Assembly: GCF_007954425.1 (NCBI RefSeq)
Contig: NZ_CP042345.1
Span: 806,001-870,000 of the forward strand
Length of the DNA stretch: 64,000 nucleotides
Reading direction: 5' to 3'
Source: Novosphingobium ginsenosidimutans
GTDB taxonomy: Bacteria > Pseudomonadota > Alphaproteobacteria > Sphingomonadales > Sphingomonadaceae
The position numbers and the translations under genes were made by a program. Of this stretch, positions 24,625 through 34,268 are shown piece by piece. The notes beneath the pieces were generated by a model. That model ran no database searches, was not told where the DNA came from, and saw nothing but the letters and a program-made list of their open reading frames with translations. Numbering within the stretch: the stretch's first letter is position 1; each line of letters starts with the position of its first letter.

Positions 24625-24996
24625 ATGGTTCAGCCCATGCCCTTCACCGCTTTTGCCATCCGCGCCGCCGCGGAGGATGGCGATGGTGATGCCGGCGGGC
24701 AGAACCAGGTTGGCGTCGCCACCAAAACCCGCGCAAAACCGAAGAAACCCAGCCAGTTCAAGGTGCTGATGCTGAACGACGATTACACGCCGATGGAATT
24801 CGTCGTGCTGGTCCTCAAGCGCTTCTTCAGCATGGATCTGGAACAGGCGACTCGGGTAATGCTCCACGTCCACCAAAAGGGCGTCGGTGTTTGCGGGATC
24901 TTCACCTACGAAGTGGCGGAAACCAAAGTTAACCAGGTGATGGACTTCGCCCGCCAGAATCAGCACCCGCTGCAGTGCACATTGGAGAAGGCTTGA
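24625..24996 (+). CDS. clpS: ClpS, adaptor of the ClpAP protease
   Basis: Delivers N-degron substrates to ClpA. The 123-residue product has a flexible N-terminal arm of about 45 residues and the ClpS core: [20 protein letters not shown] (hydrophobic pocket for the N-terminal residue), [20 protein letters not shown] and [11 protein letters not shown]. Two in-frame ATGs (24625, 24637) both fit. clpA is not adjacent. It is the first gene after the phasin terminator and faces the VIT-family gene. Confidence 0.93.
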   Translation: MVQPMPFTAFAIRAAAEDGDGDAGGQNQVGVATKTRAKPKKPSQFKVLMLNDDYTPMEFVVLVLKRFFSMDLEQATRVMLHVHQKGVGVCGIFTYEVAETKVNQVMDFARQNQHPLQCTLEKA

Positions 24997-25073
24997 AGGC
25001 CTGATCCTGCGCTAGCCGTCAATTGTCAGTCCGGCCTTGATCCCGGGGCTGAGCTCTCCTTGGCCCAGGGAAA

Positions 25074-25778
25074 CTAAGCCACCGCTGTCCCGAAGAGCCG
25101 CCCGATCGCCCAGGTCGCGGCCATCGCCGCCGCCCCCCAGAAGGCCACGCGCAGGACCCCGCGCCCGATTGGTGCCCCGCCCGCCCGCGCGCCCACTGCG
25201 CCAAGCAGCATCAGGAACAGCAGGGCGGAGACCGACACACCGATCACCAACTGCGCAAGCGGCAGGACTGTGGCCGCCACCAGCGGCAGGGCGGCACCGA
25301 CCGCAAAGGTCGCGGCCGATGTCAGCGCCGCCTGGACCGGACGGGCGCGCGTGATCTCGGCAAGGCCCAGTTCGTCGCGGGCATGGGCCCCCAGCGCATC
25401 GTGCGCCATCAGCGCGGCTGAGACCTGATCGGCCAGCTCCGCATCAAGGCCGCGACCGCGATAGATCGCCGCCAGTTCCTCGTGCTCGAATTCCGGGTCC
25501 TCGGCCAGCTCACGCCGTTCGCGGGCCAGGTCGGCGTTCTCGGTATCGGCCTGGCTTGAGACCGAGACATATTCCCCCGCCGCCATCGACATGGCCCCGG
25601 CAACCAGGCCAGCCATGCCGGCAACCAGGATCGGGCCCTTATCAGCGCTGCTGGCGGCGACGCCGACGATCAGGCTGGCGGTCGATACGATCCCGTCGTT
25701 CGCGCCGAGCACCGCCGCGCGCAGCCAGCCGATCCGTTCCACCACATGCTTTTCGGGATGGTGTGAAATCATCGACAT
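25074..25778 (-). CDS. VIT1/CCC1-family membrane protein (Fe2+/Mn2+ transporter)
   Basis: A 234-residue membrane protein of the vacuolar iron transporter family. The N-terminus HHPEKHVVERIGWLRAAVLGANDGIVSTASLIVG is diagnostic, followed by GLVAGAMSMAAGEYVSVSSQADTE. A charged cytoplasmic stretch rich in Glu (LARERRELAEDPEFEHEELAA) lies between helices 2 and 3, equivalent to the metal-binding domain of plant VIT1. Three more helices complete the fold. AGGAG lies before ATG 25778. It probably exports ferrous iron or manganese from the cytoplasm. It is divergent from lptF. Confidence 0.88.
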   Translation of the reverse strand: MSMISHHPEKHVVERIGWLRAAVLGANDGIVSTASLIVGVAASSADKGPILVAGMAGLVAGAMSMAAGEYVSVSSQADTENADLARERRELAEDPEFEHEELAAIYRGRGLDAELADQVSAALMAHDALGAHARDELGLAEITRARPVQAALTSAATFAVGAALPLVAATVLPLAQLVIGVSVSALLFLMLLGAVGARAGGAPIGRGVLRVAFWGAAAMAATWAIGRLFGTAVA

Positions 25779-25866
25779 CGGTGCTGCTCCTGCCTTTTCA
25801 TAGCGCACCCTGTGCCGGTTTGGCCCGCAAAGCAATTCCCGCTTTCAGCCCCGCCGCGCCCCGGCT

Positions 25867-27147
25867 ATGGAACAGTCCTACCCGGCGGCCCCGATAGGAA
25901 CCAGGACGCCCAAAAGGATCAGTGCTGGCCGTTTCGTGAAGTCCCTTCCCGCCATTGACCGCTATATCTTCCGGCTCGTGCTGATGCCGATGTGCGGCGT
26001 CTTCGTGATCGCCGCCTCGCTGCTCGTGCTCGACAAGATGCTCAAGCTGTTCGATTTCGTGGCGACCGAGGGCGGACCGGTGTCGGTGGTGTTCCGGATG
26101 CTGGCCAACCTGCTGCCCGAATATGCCAGCCTGGCGATCCCGCTGGGGCTGCTGCTGGGCATTCTGCTGGCCTTCCGCAAATTGGCGACGACCAGCGAGC
26201 TGGACACCATGCGCGCGGTCGGGCTGAGCTATACCCGGCTGCTGCGGGTGCCCTACATGATCACGCTGGTGCTGGCGGCGCTTAATCTGGTGATCGTCAG
26301 CTACCTTCAGCCGCTATCGCGCTACTACTACGAACAGCTTCAGTTTGAGCTCCGTTCCGGTGCCCTCGGCGCCTCGATCAAGGTGGGTGAGTTCACCACT
26401 TTGCAGGACAAGATGGCTCTCAGGATTGAGCAGAGCAGAGAAGAAGGGCGCCAGCTGATCGGCATCTTCGCCCGTGTAGCCTCACCCAAGGGCCAGATCC
26501 TCTCGATCTCGGCCCGCGAGGGGCGGTTCCTCGCCTTGAAGGACAGCCCGGACACGATCATCCTGCGGCTGACCGACGGCCAGATCGTGCAGGACGCGCC
26601 CGGCCAGGCGCCGCGCGTGCTGAGCTTCACCCGCCACGACCTGCCGATCGACCTTCCGGCGGTCGAGGAGTTTCGCCAGCGCGGCGGCAAGGAGCGCGAA
26701 TACTTCCTGCCCGAACTGCTCCGGATCACCTGGAGCGACCGGGCGAGCGAGAAGCTGAAGAACGAAAGCAGCGCCAGCCTGAATTTCCGTCTGGTTGAAG
26801 TGGCGATGATGCTGCTGCTGCCGCTGCTCGCGGTGGCGCTGGCGATCCCGCCCAAGCGCTCGACCTCGGCGCTCGGGCTGTTCCTCTCGATCGTGATGGT
26901 GGTCGCCTATCACAAGGTGAATGAGTACGGCATGGCGGTTTCCGCGCTGGGCCGGGTTTCGCCGCTGCTGGCGCTGTGGGGGCCGTTCGTGCTGTTTTCG
27001 GCGCTGATCCTGTGGATGTACTGGCGGATCGCCTATGTCCCTGGCGGCCAGCCCATCGGCGCGCTCGAACGGCTGGCCGATAACCTTGGCAAGTGGGGTC
27101 GCAAGCTGGCGGCGCGGTTCAATCGCAACCGGATCGCAGGGGCCTGA
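25867..27147 (+). CDS. lptF: LPS export permease LptF
   Basis: One of two permease subunits of LptB2FG, which extracts lipopolysaccharide from the inner membrane. The 426-residue protein has the YjgP/YjgQ layout: membrane helices at the N-terminus (IDRYIFRLVLMPMCGVFVIAASLLVLD), a coupling-helix region ELDTMRAVGLSYTRLL, a periplasmic jellyroll domain of about 150 residues, and C-terminal helices including PKRSTSALGLFLSIVMVVAY. The ATG at 25867 gives a 25-residue tail before the first helix; a GTG start nearer the helix is possible. lptG overlaps its stop by one base. Confidence 0.93.
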   Translation: MEQSYPAAPIGTRTPKRISAGRFVKSLPAIDRYIFRLVLMPMCGVFVIAASLLVLDKMLKLFDFVATEGGPVSVVFRMLANLLPEYASLAIPLGLLLGILLAFRKLATTSELDTMRAVGLSYTRLLRVPYMITLVLAALNLVIVSYLQPLSRYYYEQLQFELRSGALGASIKVGEFTTLQDKMALRIEQSREEGRQLIGIFARVASPKGQILSISAREGRFLALKDSPDTIILRLTDGQIVQDAPGQAPRVLSFTRHDLPIDLPAVEEFRQRGGKEREYFLPELLRITWSDRASEKLKNESSASLNFRLVEVAMMLLLPLLAVALAIPPKRSTSALGLFLSIVMVVAYHKVNEYGMAVSALGRVSPLLALWGPFVLFSALILWMYWRIAYVPGGQPIGALERLADNLGKWGRKLAARFNRNRIAGA

Positions 27148-28244
27148 TGCAGCTCGAATTCTTCCCCTCGCCCTCGCTGACGCGCTATCTCGCCAAGCTG
27201 TTCGTGGTGCGCATCCTGGCAGTGCTGGTCATGCTGGTGCTCGTGCTCCAGACGCTCGACCTCCTGTCCGAAAGCGGCAAGATCCTGGGCGTGCCCGGCA
27301 ATGGCGAGGCGCAGCTGTGGCAGTATGTCTCGCTACGCATCCCGCAGCTGATCGCGCGGTTCCTGCCCTACTCGGTGCTGCTGGCGACAATCATCACCCT
27401 GGCGACACTCAACCAGAACAGCGAGGTCGTGGCGATGAAGGCCGCCGGCCTCTCGGCCCACCAGGTGCTGGCCCCGCTGTTGCTGACTGCGGCGGTGATT
27501 TCAGTCATCAGCTTTGCCTTCAACGAGCGGGTGGTGACGCGTTCAACCGCGACGCTCAAGGCCTGGACCGCGGCGGAGTTCCGCCCGATCCCGCCCGATG
27601 CCAAGGTTCGCCCCAACGTCTACCTGCCCGACGGGCCGCATATCCTGGCCGCCGGGCAGGTCAGCGGCACGGGCAAGCTGACCCGGATGGACAATGTCAC
27701 CTGGTATCGCCGCGATGGGGCCGGCATGGTGCTCGAACAGATTCGCGCGCCGCACGCGACCTATGCCAACCCTGGCTGGCGGCTCGACAAGCCGGTCAGC
27801 TTCGATGTGGCCGGGACCCGCCGGGTCGAACTGGCGCCGACGGTCGTCGCCCAGGGTATCACGCCGGCGCAGGTCGCGATCAGCAAGGTCGATCCCGATG
27901 CTCAGAACGTGATCGAGCTTTACCATTCGATCCAGGCGCTCAAGGCGCAAGGCCGCCGCACCAGCGAGCTGGAGGGCAAGTGGTGGCACAAGTTTTCCGG
28001 TCCGCTCGCCGCGCTGCTGATGCCGCTGCTGGGTGCCGTGGCCGCCTTTGGCCTGGCACGCTCAGGTCAGCTACTGATCCGCGCGATCATCGGCATGGCG
28101 CTGGGCTTTGCCTATTTCGTGATCGACAATGCCGCGCTCGCCATGGGCAACTTCGGCGGCTACCCGCCGCTTATCGCGGCCTGGGCGCCGTTCCTGCTGT
28201 TCGCACTGGTTGGCGAGACCGTGCTGGTCCGGACCGAGGAATAG
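27147..28244 (+). CDS. lptG: LPS export permease LptG
   Basis: Second permease of the LptB2FG transporter. The 365-residue protein matches LptF in layout: LTRYLAKLFVVRILAVLVMLVLVLQTLDLL, the coupling region SEVVAMKAAGLSAHQVLAPLL, a periplasmic domain with TWYRRDGAGMVLEQIRA, and C-terminal helices ending in a short cytoplasmic tail. The ATG overlaps the LptF stop as TGATG, so the pair is translationally coupled. lptB, lptA and lptC are elsewhere. Together with sphingolipid-like clues nearby, it shows that the organism retains an LPS export machinery component. Confidence 0.93.
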   Translation: MQLEFFPSPSLTRYLAKLFVVRILAVLVMLVLVLQTLDLLSESGKILGVPGNGEAQLWQYVSLRIPQLIARFLPYSVLLATIITLATLNQNSEVVAMKAAGLSAHQVLAPLLLTAAVISVISFAFNERVVTRSTATLKAWTAAEFRPIPPDAKVRPNVYLPDGPHILAAGQVSGTGKLTRMDNVTWYRRDGAGMVLEQIRAPHATYANPGWRLDKPVSFDVAGTRRVELAPTVVAQGITPAQVAISKVDPDAQNVIELYHSIQALKAQGRRTSELEGKWWHKFSGPLAALLMPLLGAVAAFGLARSGQLLIRAIIGMALGFAYFVIDNAALAMGNFGGYPPLIAAWAPFLLFALVGETVLVRTEE

Positions 28245-28248
28245 CGCT

Positions 28249-29322
28249 TTAGCGCGGCTTCATCGTGCTCTTGGCCAGATAGCCGACCAGCGGCAGCAGC
28301 CCCGGATAGTTCGCCTTGGCATAGGTCGATTCCCGGCCAAGCAAGCCGTGCAGGCGCCGGTGCGCCTCGGGCAGCGAATGATAGGGCAGGCTGGGCAGTA
28401 GGTGGTGCAGCGCGTGATAGCGCAACCCGACCGGAGCCCACAGCTCGGCCAGCAGGCCCGGCGGCGGGACATTGACGGAATCGAGGTATTGCGCGGTCAC
28501 CGTCATCGGCTCGCCCTCATTCTGCCAAAGGTGCGCAACCAGCGTGCGGACCTGATTGAGTACCGCCGTGGCCGAGATCACCGCCAGGCCGATCGCCAGC
28601 GGCCGCCAGTCTTGCGTTGCCGCATACCAGACCAGGAATAGCGCCCAGACCGAGGCGCCCAGTTCCTGCCAGAAGACCTGGCGCGCAAACTCACCCTCGG
28701 CCGGGCGGCGGCGGAATTCGGGGTTGATCGACAGGGCCGAGGCGCGTTCCCACACCAGTCGGCGCAGCGGCGGGATGATCACGCCCAGCGGCACCAGCAC
28801 CGCCGAGCGGATCAGCAGACCGATCGGCAGCAGCAGCGCCACCAGGATGAACATCGGCAGTGACCACGGCTTCATCAGCGCCAGCGGCAGGTACTCCGGA
28901 TCCTCGACCGTGCCATAGCGGGTGCGGGCATGGTGCAGGGTATGGACGTTTTCGTACATCAGCGAGGGCATCATCATCGGCACGCCCACCAGCAGGTTCC
29001 AGCCGAACCGGAAGCCCGGCAGGGCATCGCGGTGAATGTGGGTCAGCTCGTGAATGAACAGCAGCGCGCGGTAGAAGGCGAGCGCGGAGACCGCCCCGGC
29101 CAGCACCGCCTGCCAGGTAACGTCCAGCAGGATCGCGCCGGCCAGCCCGGCATAGCCGATCGCGGCCGAAATCAGCATGTCGGGCCAGTAGATGCTGCCC
29201 TTGGCGGCCGAAATGTCGCGCGTCTGCTCAACTGCAGCGCGCAGCATCGCCATGTCATCGGGAATGCCCACGCCCCGGGCGGCGCCCTTGGTGGTATCGG
29301 TGATGGCTTCGTAGGCAGTCAT
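28249..29322 (-). CDS. Membrane fatty acid desaturase
   Basis: A 357-residue integral-membrane di-iron enzyme of the fatty acid desaturase type, introducing double bonds (or hydroxyls) into acyl chains. Three histidine clusters are visible in order: FIHELTHIHRD, NVHTLHHARTRYG and RYHALHHLLPSLPYHSLPEAHRRLH. Four or five hydrophobic segments separate them. I use ATG 29322; an earlier in-frame ATG (MAGHGQVNYG...) adds about 12 residues. It is divergent from the YghO-like acyltransferase with 100 bases between starts, and converges on lptG with a 4-base gap. Both suggest an envelope lipid role; the substrate is not known. Confidence 0.87.
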   Translation of the reverse strand: MTAYEAITDTTKGAARGVGIPDDMAMLRAAVEQTRDISAAKGSIYWPDMLISAAIGYAGLAGAILLDVTWQAVLAGAVSALAFYRALLFIHELTHIHRDALPGFRFGWNLLVGVPMMMPSLMYENVHTLHHARTRYGTVEDPEYLPLALMKPWSLPMFILVALLLPIGLLIRSAVLVPLGVIIPPLRRLVWERASALSINPEFRRRPAEGEFARQVFWQELGASVWALFLVWYAATQDWRPLAIGLAVISATAVLNQVRTLVAHLWQNEGEPMTVTAQYLDSVNVPPPGLLAELWAPVGLRYHALHHLLPSLPYHSLPEAHRRLHGLLGRESTYAKANYPGLLPLVGYLAKSTMKPR

Positions 29323-29422
29323 GCTGGTTCCGTAATTCACTTGTCCGTGGCCCGCCATGCTTGGCTTACCGGGCCGTGCGCGGCATAGGTGGGGGCCAAT
29401 GCTATAAAACAAAGGCAAGATC

Positions 29423-30589
29423 GTGGCCCAGTCGGAAATTGTGATCACAGAAGTCAGCGATAAGGCCGGGCGCGAGGCCTTTGTCGATGTCCAGTACCGG
29501 CTCAATGCCGCCGATCCCAATTTCGTGCCGCAGCTGCGGGCTGAGGAGATTGAGCGCTATACCCCCGGCGGCAATCCCTATTTCGAGCATGCGCGTTGCC
29601 AGCTGTTCCTGGCCAATCGCGGTGGCCAGGTGGTCGGCCGGATCGCGGCCCATATCGACGAGCTGGCGCTGGCCCAGCCAGCCGAGCAGGGGATGGGGCC
29701 CGGCACCGGCATGTGGGGGGCGCTCCAGGCCGAGGACGGCGAAGTGGCAGCGACCCTGATCCACCGGGCCGAACAGTGGCTGCGCGACCAGGGGATGTCC
29801 CGCGTGCTGGCACCAATGACCCTTTCGGTCTGGGAAGAGCCGGGCCTGCTGGTCAAGGGCTTCGATCATCCGCCGATGATCATGATGGGCCACAACTCGC
29901 CCGAGCAGCAGGGCTGGATCGAAGGCGCCGGCTATGCCCCGGCCAAGAAGCTGGCGACCTTTGACCTCGATATCACCAAGCCCTTCCCGCCGCTGATCCA
30001 GCGGATTGTGCAATCGGGTGAGAAGAACGCGCGAATCCGCATCCGCGATGTGGACCTCAAGAACTTCGACCGCGAGGTTGAGATCATCTGCGCGATCCTG
30101 AACGATGCCTGGTCGGAAAACTGGGGCTTCGTGCCCTTCACCCCCACCGAAATCGCCTATACCGCCAAGAAGATGAAGCCGCTGGTCAAGCCGGACCTGG
30201 TGCGGATCGCCGAGTACGATGGCGAGCCGGTCGCCTTCATGATCACCCTGCCCGATGCCAACCAGATCCAGCTGAAAGCGGTTGGCCGCAACGGCAAGCC
30301 GTCAATCCTTGGCTGGATCAAGCTAGGGCTGTGGATGCTGCGGACCAAGCCGGCCGACATGCGCGTGCCGCTGATGGGCGTGGTCAAGCGCCTGCAATCG
30401 AGCCGGATGGCCAGCCAGCTGGCCTTCATGATGATCGAGACGATCCGCCAGGCCTCGGTCACCCGCTACCAGGGCAAGCGCGGTGAGATCGGCTGGATCC
30501 TGGACGACAACCAGGGGATGAACGCGATTGCCGAGGCGATCGATGCCACCGTGAACAAGGAATACATGGTTTACGGCAAGGGGCTCTAG
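29423..30589 (+). CDS. YghO-like GNAT-fold acyltransferase
   Basis: A 388-residue protein of the uncharacterised E. coli YghO-like family with a GNAT-type fold. Segments such as DPNFVPQLRAEEIERY, NPYFEHARCQLFLANRGGQVVGRIAAHID, MTLSVWEEPGLLVKGFDHPPMIMMGHN, LNDAWSENWGFVPFT and EIGWILDDNQGMNAIAEAI are typical. From memory, the acyltransferase implicated in Caulobacter ceramide synthesis belongs to this group, so an N-acyltransferase for sphinganine-type bases is a reasonable guess in a sphingomonad. The start is GTG 29423 behind AAAGGCAAG. It is divergent from a fatty acid desaturase and overlaps the symporter stop by four bases. No serine palmitoyltransferase gene is in view. Confidence 0.7.
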   Translation: MAQSEIVITEVSDKAGREAFVDVQYRLNAADPNFVPQLRAEEIERYTPGGNPYFEHARCQLFLANRGGQVVGRIAAHIDELALAQPAEQGMGPGTGMWGALQAEDGEVAATLIHRAEQWLRDQGMSRVLAPMTLSVWEEPGLLVKGFDHPPMIMMGHNSPEQQGWIEGAGYAPAKKLATFDLDITKPFPPLIQRIVQSGEKNARIRIRDVDLKNFDREVEIICAILNDAWSENWGFVPFTPTEIAYTAKKMKPLVKPDLVRIAEYDGEPVAFMITLPDANQIQLKAVGRNGKPSILGWIKLGLWMLRTKPADMRVPLMGVVKRLQSSRMASQLAFMMIETIRQASVTRYQGKRGEIGWILDDNQGMNAIAEAIDATVNKEYMVYGKGL

Positions 30590-31845
30590 GCCTCCGCCTC
30601 ACCCCGCTTGTCAACCGCCGCCGTCACCGCGACGTCGGCGGTAACATTGCCCAGGGTGCGCATGATATCGGGCAGCATCTCGACCGCGACCAGCAGGGCG
30701 AGCGGTTCGATCGGCACGCCCATGGCCATGGCGATCGGCCCGACCGAGACCACGAAGCTGAGCGTACCCGGCAGCGAAACCGAGCTGAGCGATACCAGGA
30801 AGGCCACCAGCACCCCTGCCCCCAGCGCCCAGGGCGATAGCGGCGTGCCGGTAAGGTAGGCGGCATAGATCGCCACCCCCATGTTCATCGCCGGGCTGGT
30901 CCCGCGAAAGATCGCCACGGCCAGCGGCAGGACGAAATCAGCCGTCGATTCGCGCACGCCCAGCTTGCGCGAAGCGGCCAGCATCGCGGGCAGGCTGGCC
31001 AGCGAGGACTGGGTCGAGATGGCCACGGCATAGACCGGCAGCATGGCTTTGGCGAAGGCCCCCAGCGGGCGGCGACCAATCACAAGGGCGATGGCCACCG
31101 AAGCCAGCAGCACGACCAGCCCGGCTGCGCTGACGATCACGATGTAGTGCGCCAGCCCTCCGATCGCGTCGGCCCCGGTCTTTGCACCGAGCGAAATCGC
31201 CAGGCCCAGCACGCCGATCGGGGCGAGCATCAGCACCCAGCCGACGATCACCATCATCGCCATGGCCAGCCCTTCGAAGAAGGTCAGCAGCGAGCGGCGC
31301 GGCGCTTCGGCAATGCGGGTGCAGGCGAGTGCGAACAGCGCGGCAAAGATCACCACTGGCAGCATCGCGCCATTGGCAGCGGCGGAGAAGATGTTGCTGG
31401 GGACCATCGCTTCAAGGATCTCGGCAAAGCCTGGAACCTTGCCCGGATCAGTTGCCCCGCCGCCACTCAGCGCCGCAACCGCACCGGCCGGGATCGGAAA
31501 CAGTTCAAGCAGCAGCGGGACCAGAACGGCCGACATGGTGCCCGCGAACAGCAGCACGGCGACGAACATCAGCACCGCACGCCGCGCCAATCGGCCGCCA
31601 CCAGCTGCGGCCAAGGTCTGCGAAATACCCGTCACCACCAGCCCGATCACCAGCGGCAGGATCGTGAGTTGCAGCAGCTTGAGCCAGAGGCTGCCCAGTT
31701 CCCCGGCCGCAGCCTCAATCGGCGCGAACCCGGTCTGTCCGCGAAACACCGTGCCGATCACAAAGCCCAGCAGCAGCGCCAGAAAGGTCAGCAGCGCAGG
31801 TACCTTGATCTCGGGAAAGCCGCTCGCGCTGGACTGGTGCTGCAT
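30586..31845 (-). CDS. Dicarboxylate/amino acid:cation symporter (DAACS family)
   Basis: A 419-residue sodium- or proton-coupled symporter of the GltP/DctA family with about eight helices and two re-entrant loops. Characteristic parts are LWLKLLQLTILPLVIGLVVTG, a serine-rich hairpin STQSSLASLPAML, the XNMXG-like helix RGTSPAMNMGVAIYAA and VSLSSVSLPGTLSF. The motif near helix 7 (SPAMNMG) corresponds to the NMDGT region but differs, so the substrate may not be a classical dicarboxylate. ATG 31845 has GGGGAGCC upstream. It is divergent from glmM. Confidence 0.87.
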   Translation of the reverse strand: MQHQSSASGFPEIKVPALLTFLALLLGFVIGTVFRGQTGFAPIEAAAGELGSLWLKLLQLTILPLVIGLVVTGISQTLAAAGGGRLARRAVLMFVAVLLFAGTMSAVLVPLLLELFPIPAGAVAALSGGGATDPGKVPGFAEILEAMVPSNIFSAAANGAMLPVVIFAALFALACTRIAEAPRRSLLTFFEGLAMAMMVIVGWVLMLAPIGVLGLAISLGAKTGADAIGGLAHYIVIVSAAGLVVLLASVAIALVIGRRPLGAFAKAMLPVYAVAISTQSSLASLPAMLAASRKLGVRESTADFVLPLAVAIFRGTSPAMNMGVAIYAAYLTGTPLSPWALGAGVLVAFLVSLSSVSLPGTLSFVVSVGPIAMAMGVPIEPLALLVAVEMLPDIMRTLGNVTADVAVTAAVDKRGEAEA

Positions 31846-31940
31846 TCTGGGGCTCCCCGGTCTGGTCAATGTCCGCGTGACTTTGCTTGTGCCGCGCGAC
31901 ATAGCATTTCTTCAAGGTCTAGCGTGCTACAGGGTAAGTG

Positions 31941-33299
31941 ATGGGACGCAACTATTTCGGTACGGACGGGATCCGCGGGCGCACCAATGCCGGCGTGATG
32001 ACGGCGGCAACGGCAATGAAGGTCGGCCAGGCGGCGGGCACCCGCTTCCTGCGCGGCAGCCACAAGCACCGCGTGGTGATCGGCAAGGACACGCGCCTGT
32101 CGGGCTATATGCTGGAGAACGCGCTGGTTGCGGGCTTCACCAGCGTGGGCATGGACGTGATCCTGCTGGGCCCTATGCCGACCCCGGCAGTTGCCCTGCT
32201 GACGCGCGAGCTGCGCGCCGATGTCGGCGTGATGATCTCGGCCAGCCACAATCCTTACGAGGACAACGGTATCAAGCTGTTCGGCCCGGACGGCTTCAAG
32301 CTCTCCGATGCCGATGAGGCCGCGATTGAGGCCATGCTGGAACAGGACATGGCGCTCGCCCCCTCGCCGCAGATCGGCCGGGCGCGCCGGATCGACGATG
32401 CCCGCGGCCGCTATATCCACGCGGTCAAGGCCTCGCTGCCCGATGACATCCGCCTCGATGGCCTGAAGATCGTGGTCGATTGCGCGAATGGCGCGGCTTA
32501 CCAGGTCGCCCCTTCGGCGGTCTGGGAACTGGGCGCCGAAGTGGTTGCAGTCGGTGTTTCGCCCAATGGCACCAACATCAATGACAAGTGCGGCTCGACC
32601 CATCTCGATCTCGTCAAGGAAAGCGTCGTCGCCAGCGGTGCAGATATCGGCATTGCCTTGGATGGCGATGCCGACCGGCTGATCGTGGTCGATGAAAAGG
32701 GCCAGACGGTCGATGGTGACCAGATCATGGCCCTGATCGGCAGCCAGCTCGCCGCGCGCGGGGAGCTGCGCGGCGGCGGAGTGGTCGCGACAGTCATGTC
32801 GAACCTGGGGCTAGAGCGCTTCCTCGATGGCAAGGGCCTCAGCCTGGTCCGCGCCAAGGTGGGCGATCGCTATGTGCTCGAGGCGATGAAGGCTGGCGGC
32901 TACAACGTTGGTGGCGAACAGTCGGGCCACATGATCATGCTCGATCACGCCACCACCGGCGATGGCACGATTGCCGCGCTCCAGGTGCTTGCCGCGCTGG
33001 TCAAGAGTGGCAAGCGGGCCAGCGAGCTGATGCACCTGTTCGATCCGGTGCCGCAATTGCTCAAGAATGTGCGCTTTGCTGGCGGCCAGAAATCTTCAAA
33101 GGGGCCGCTGGACGATGCCCGCGTCAAGGCGGTGATCGCCGAAGCTGAGGCCCAGCTTTCCGGCCGGGGCCGCTTGGTGATCCGCCCCTCGGGCACCGAA
33201 CCGGTGATCCGCGTCATGGCCGAAGGCGACGATGCCGGCGAAGTCGAACAGGTCGTCGATGCGATCTGCAATGCGGTGAAGGAGGCGGCCAGTGCTTGA
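31941..33299 (+). CDS. glmM: Phosphoglucosamine mutase GlmM
   Basis: Interconverts glucosamine 6- and 1-phosphate, feeding UDP-GlcNAc for peptidoglycan and LPS. The 452-residue protein starts with [12 protein letters not shown] and has the active-site [16 protein letters not shown] with phosphoserine at 102. The metal loop is [11 protein letters not shown], the sugar loop [10 protein letters not shown], and the phosphate site [18 protein letters not shown] 31941 follows CAGGGTAAGTG; the GTG three bases earlier is also in frame. DUF1272 begins before its stop and thiD follows, forming a three-gene coupled unit. Confidence 0.96.
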   Translation: MGRNYFGTDGIRGRTNAGVMTAATAMKVGQAAGTRFLRGSHKHRVVIGKDTRLSGYMLENALVAGFTSVGMDVILLGPMPTPAVALLTRELRADVGVMISASHNPYEDNGIKLFGPDGFKLSDADEAAIEAMLEQDMALAPSPQIGRARRIDDARGRYIHAVKASLPDDIRLDGLKIVVDCANGAAYQVAPSAVWELGAEVVAVGVSPNGTNINDKCGSTHLDLVKESVVASGADIGIALDGDADRLIVVDEKGQTVDGDQIMALIGSQLAARGELRGGGVVATVMSNLGLERFLDGKGLSLVRAKVGDRYVLEAMKAGGYNVGGEQSGHMIMLDHATTGDGTIAALQVLAALVKSGKRASELMHLFDPVPQLLKNVRFAGGQKSSKGPLDDARVKAVIAEAEAQLSGRGRLVIRPSGTEPVIRVMAEGDDAGEVEQVVDAICNAVKEAASA

Positions 33300-33516
33300 G
33301 ATGCGCCCCGATTGCGAGAAGTGCGGCGCGGACTTGCCGGCCGAACTCCCTGGCGCCTTCATCTGCAGCTTCGAATGCACCTTTTGCACCGAATGCGCCG
33401 ATGATCTGGACGAGCGCTGCCCCAACTGCGGCGGGGAACTGATGGACCGGCCGACCCGTGCCAAACCGCTGCAGGCCAAGTATCCGCCCTCGACTGAGCG
33501 GAAGTTCAAGGGGTGA
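33292..33516 (+). CDS. DUF1272 zinc-ribbon-like protein
   Basis: A 74-residue cysteine-rich protein: [31 protein letters not shown] and CPNCGGEL supply nine cysteines in CxxC-type pairs, expected to bind zinc. Family members elsewhere begin with the same MLEMRP, so I choose GTG 33292 (overlapping glmM by eight bases) over ATG 33301. Its stop overlaps thiD as GTGA. The function of the family is unknown; it is sometimes found near metabolite kinases and acetyltransferases. Confidence 0.88.
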   Translation: MLEMRPDCEKCGADLPAELPGAFICSFECTFCTECADDLDERCPNCGGELMDRPTRAKPLQAKYPPSTERKFKG

Positions 33517-34268
33517 AGCCCCCCCGCATCCTCTCCATTGCCGGTTCGGATTCATCCGGCGGCGCGGGGATCCAGGCCGACATCAAGACCATTACGATGC
33601 TGGGCGGATTTGCCATGACCGCGATCACAGCGGTGACGGCGCAGAACACGCTGGGTGTGACCATGGTCGAAGCTCTCTCGCCCGAGATGGTGGGCGCACA
33701 AATCGATGCCTGCGTCAGCGATGTGGGCGTCGATGCGGTCAAGATCGGGATGCTGGGCTCGCCCCAGATCGCCGCCGTGGTGGCTGAGCGGCTGGAATTG
33801 CTGGACGTGCCGGTGGTGTTCGATCCCGTGATGATCGCGACCAGCGGCTCGGTCCTTGCCGATGCCGCAACAATCGCCGGGTTCGAACGGCTGATGAAGC
33901 TGGCGGCGCTCACCACGCCGAACGTTCCGGAGCTTCAGGCCCTTGGCGGGCCAGAAGGCATGGCAGCACGCGGCATTGCCTATCTCGCCAAGGGTGGCGA
34001 CGCCGAGGGGCCGACAGTGGAGGACGTGCTGGTTGTGCCCGGCGCCGAGCCGCAGGTCTGGTCGGCGCCGCGCATCATCACCCGCCACACCCACGGCACC
34101 GGCTGCACCCTGTCGAGCGCGATCGCCACTGGCCTCGGCGCCGGACTGGACCTGGTTGCCGCCATCGAACAGGGCCGCCGTTTCGTTCGCGCTGCGCTTG
34201 AGGCCGCCCCCGGCTTCGGTTCAGGCAGCGGCCCGCTGGGCCATCAGGCGGTTCAATCGAGTTCGTAG
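33513..34268 (+). CDS. thiD: Hydroxymethylpyrimidine (phosphate) kinase ThiD
   Basis: Phosphorylates HMP and HMP-P to HMP-PP for thiamine synthesis. The 251-residue ribokinase-fold protein shows RILSIAGSDSSGGAGIQADIKT, TAITAVTAQNT, VKIGMLGS, VVFDPVMIATSG, TTPNVPELQAL and the anion-hole HTHGTGCTLSSAIATGL. The start is GTG 33513, coupled to DUF1272 by a 4-base overlap. Its 3' end overlaps the convergent LOG gene by 16 bases. There is no TPP riboswitch or other thi gene here, which fits a salvage or shared role. Confidence 0.94.
   Translation: MKPPRILSIAGSDSSGGAGIQADIKTITMLGGFAMTAITAVTAQNTLGVTMVEALSPEMVGAQIDACVSDVGVDAVKIGMLGSPQIAAVVAERLELLDVPVVFDPVMIATSGSVLADAATIAGFERLMKLAALTTPNVPELQALGGPEGMAARGIAYLAKGGDAEGPTVEDVLVVPGAEPQVWSAPRIITRHTHGTGCTLSSAIATGLGAGLDLVAAIEQGRRFVRAALEAAPGFGSGSGPLGHQAVQSSS

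Noticed and set aside
33270..33530. TPP riboswitch before thiD
   Set aside because: thiD is coupled to the gene upstream by a 4-base overlap; there is no room for a leader RNA.
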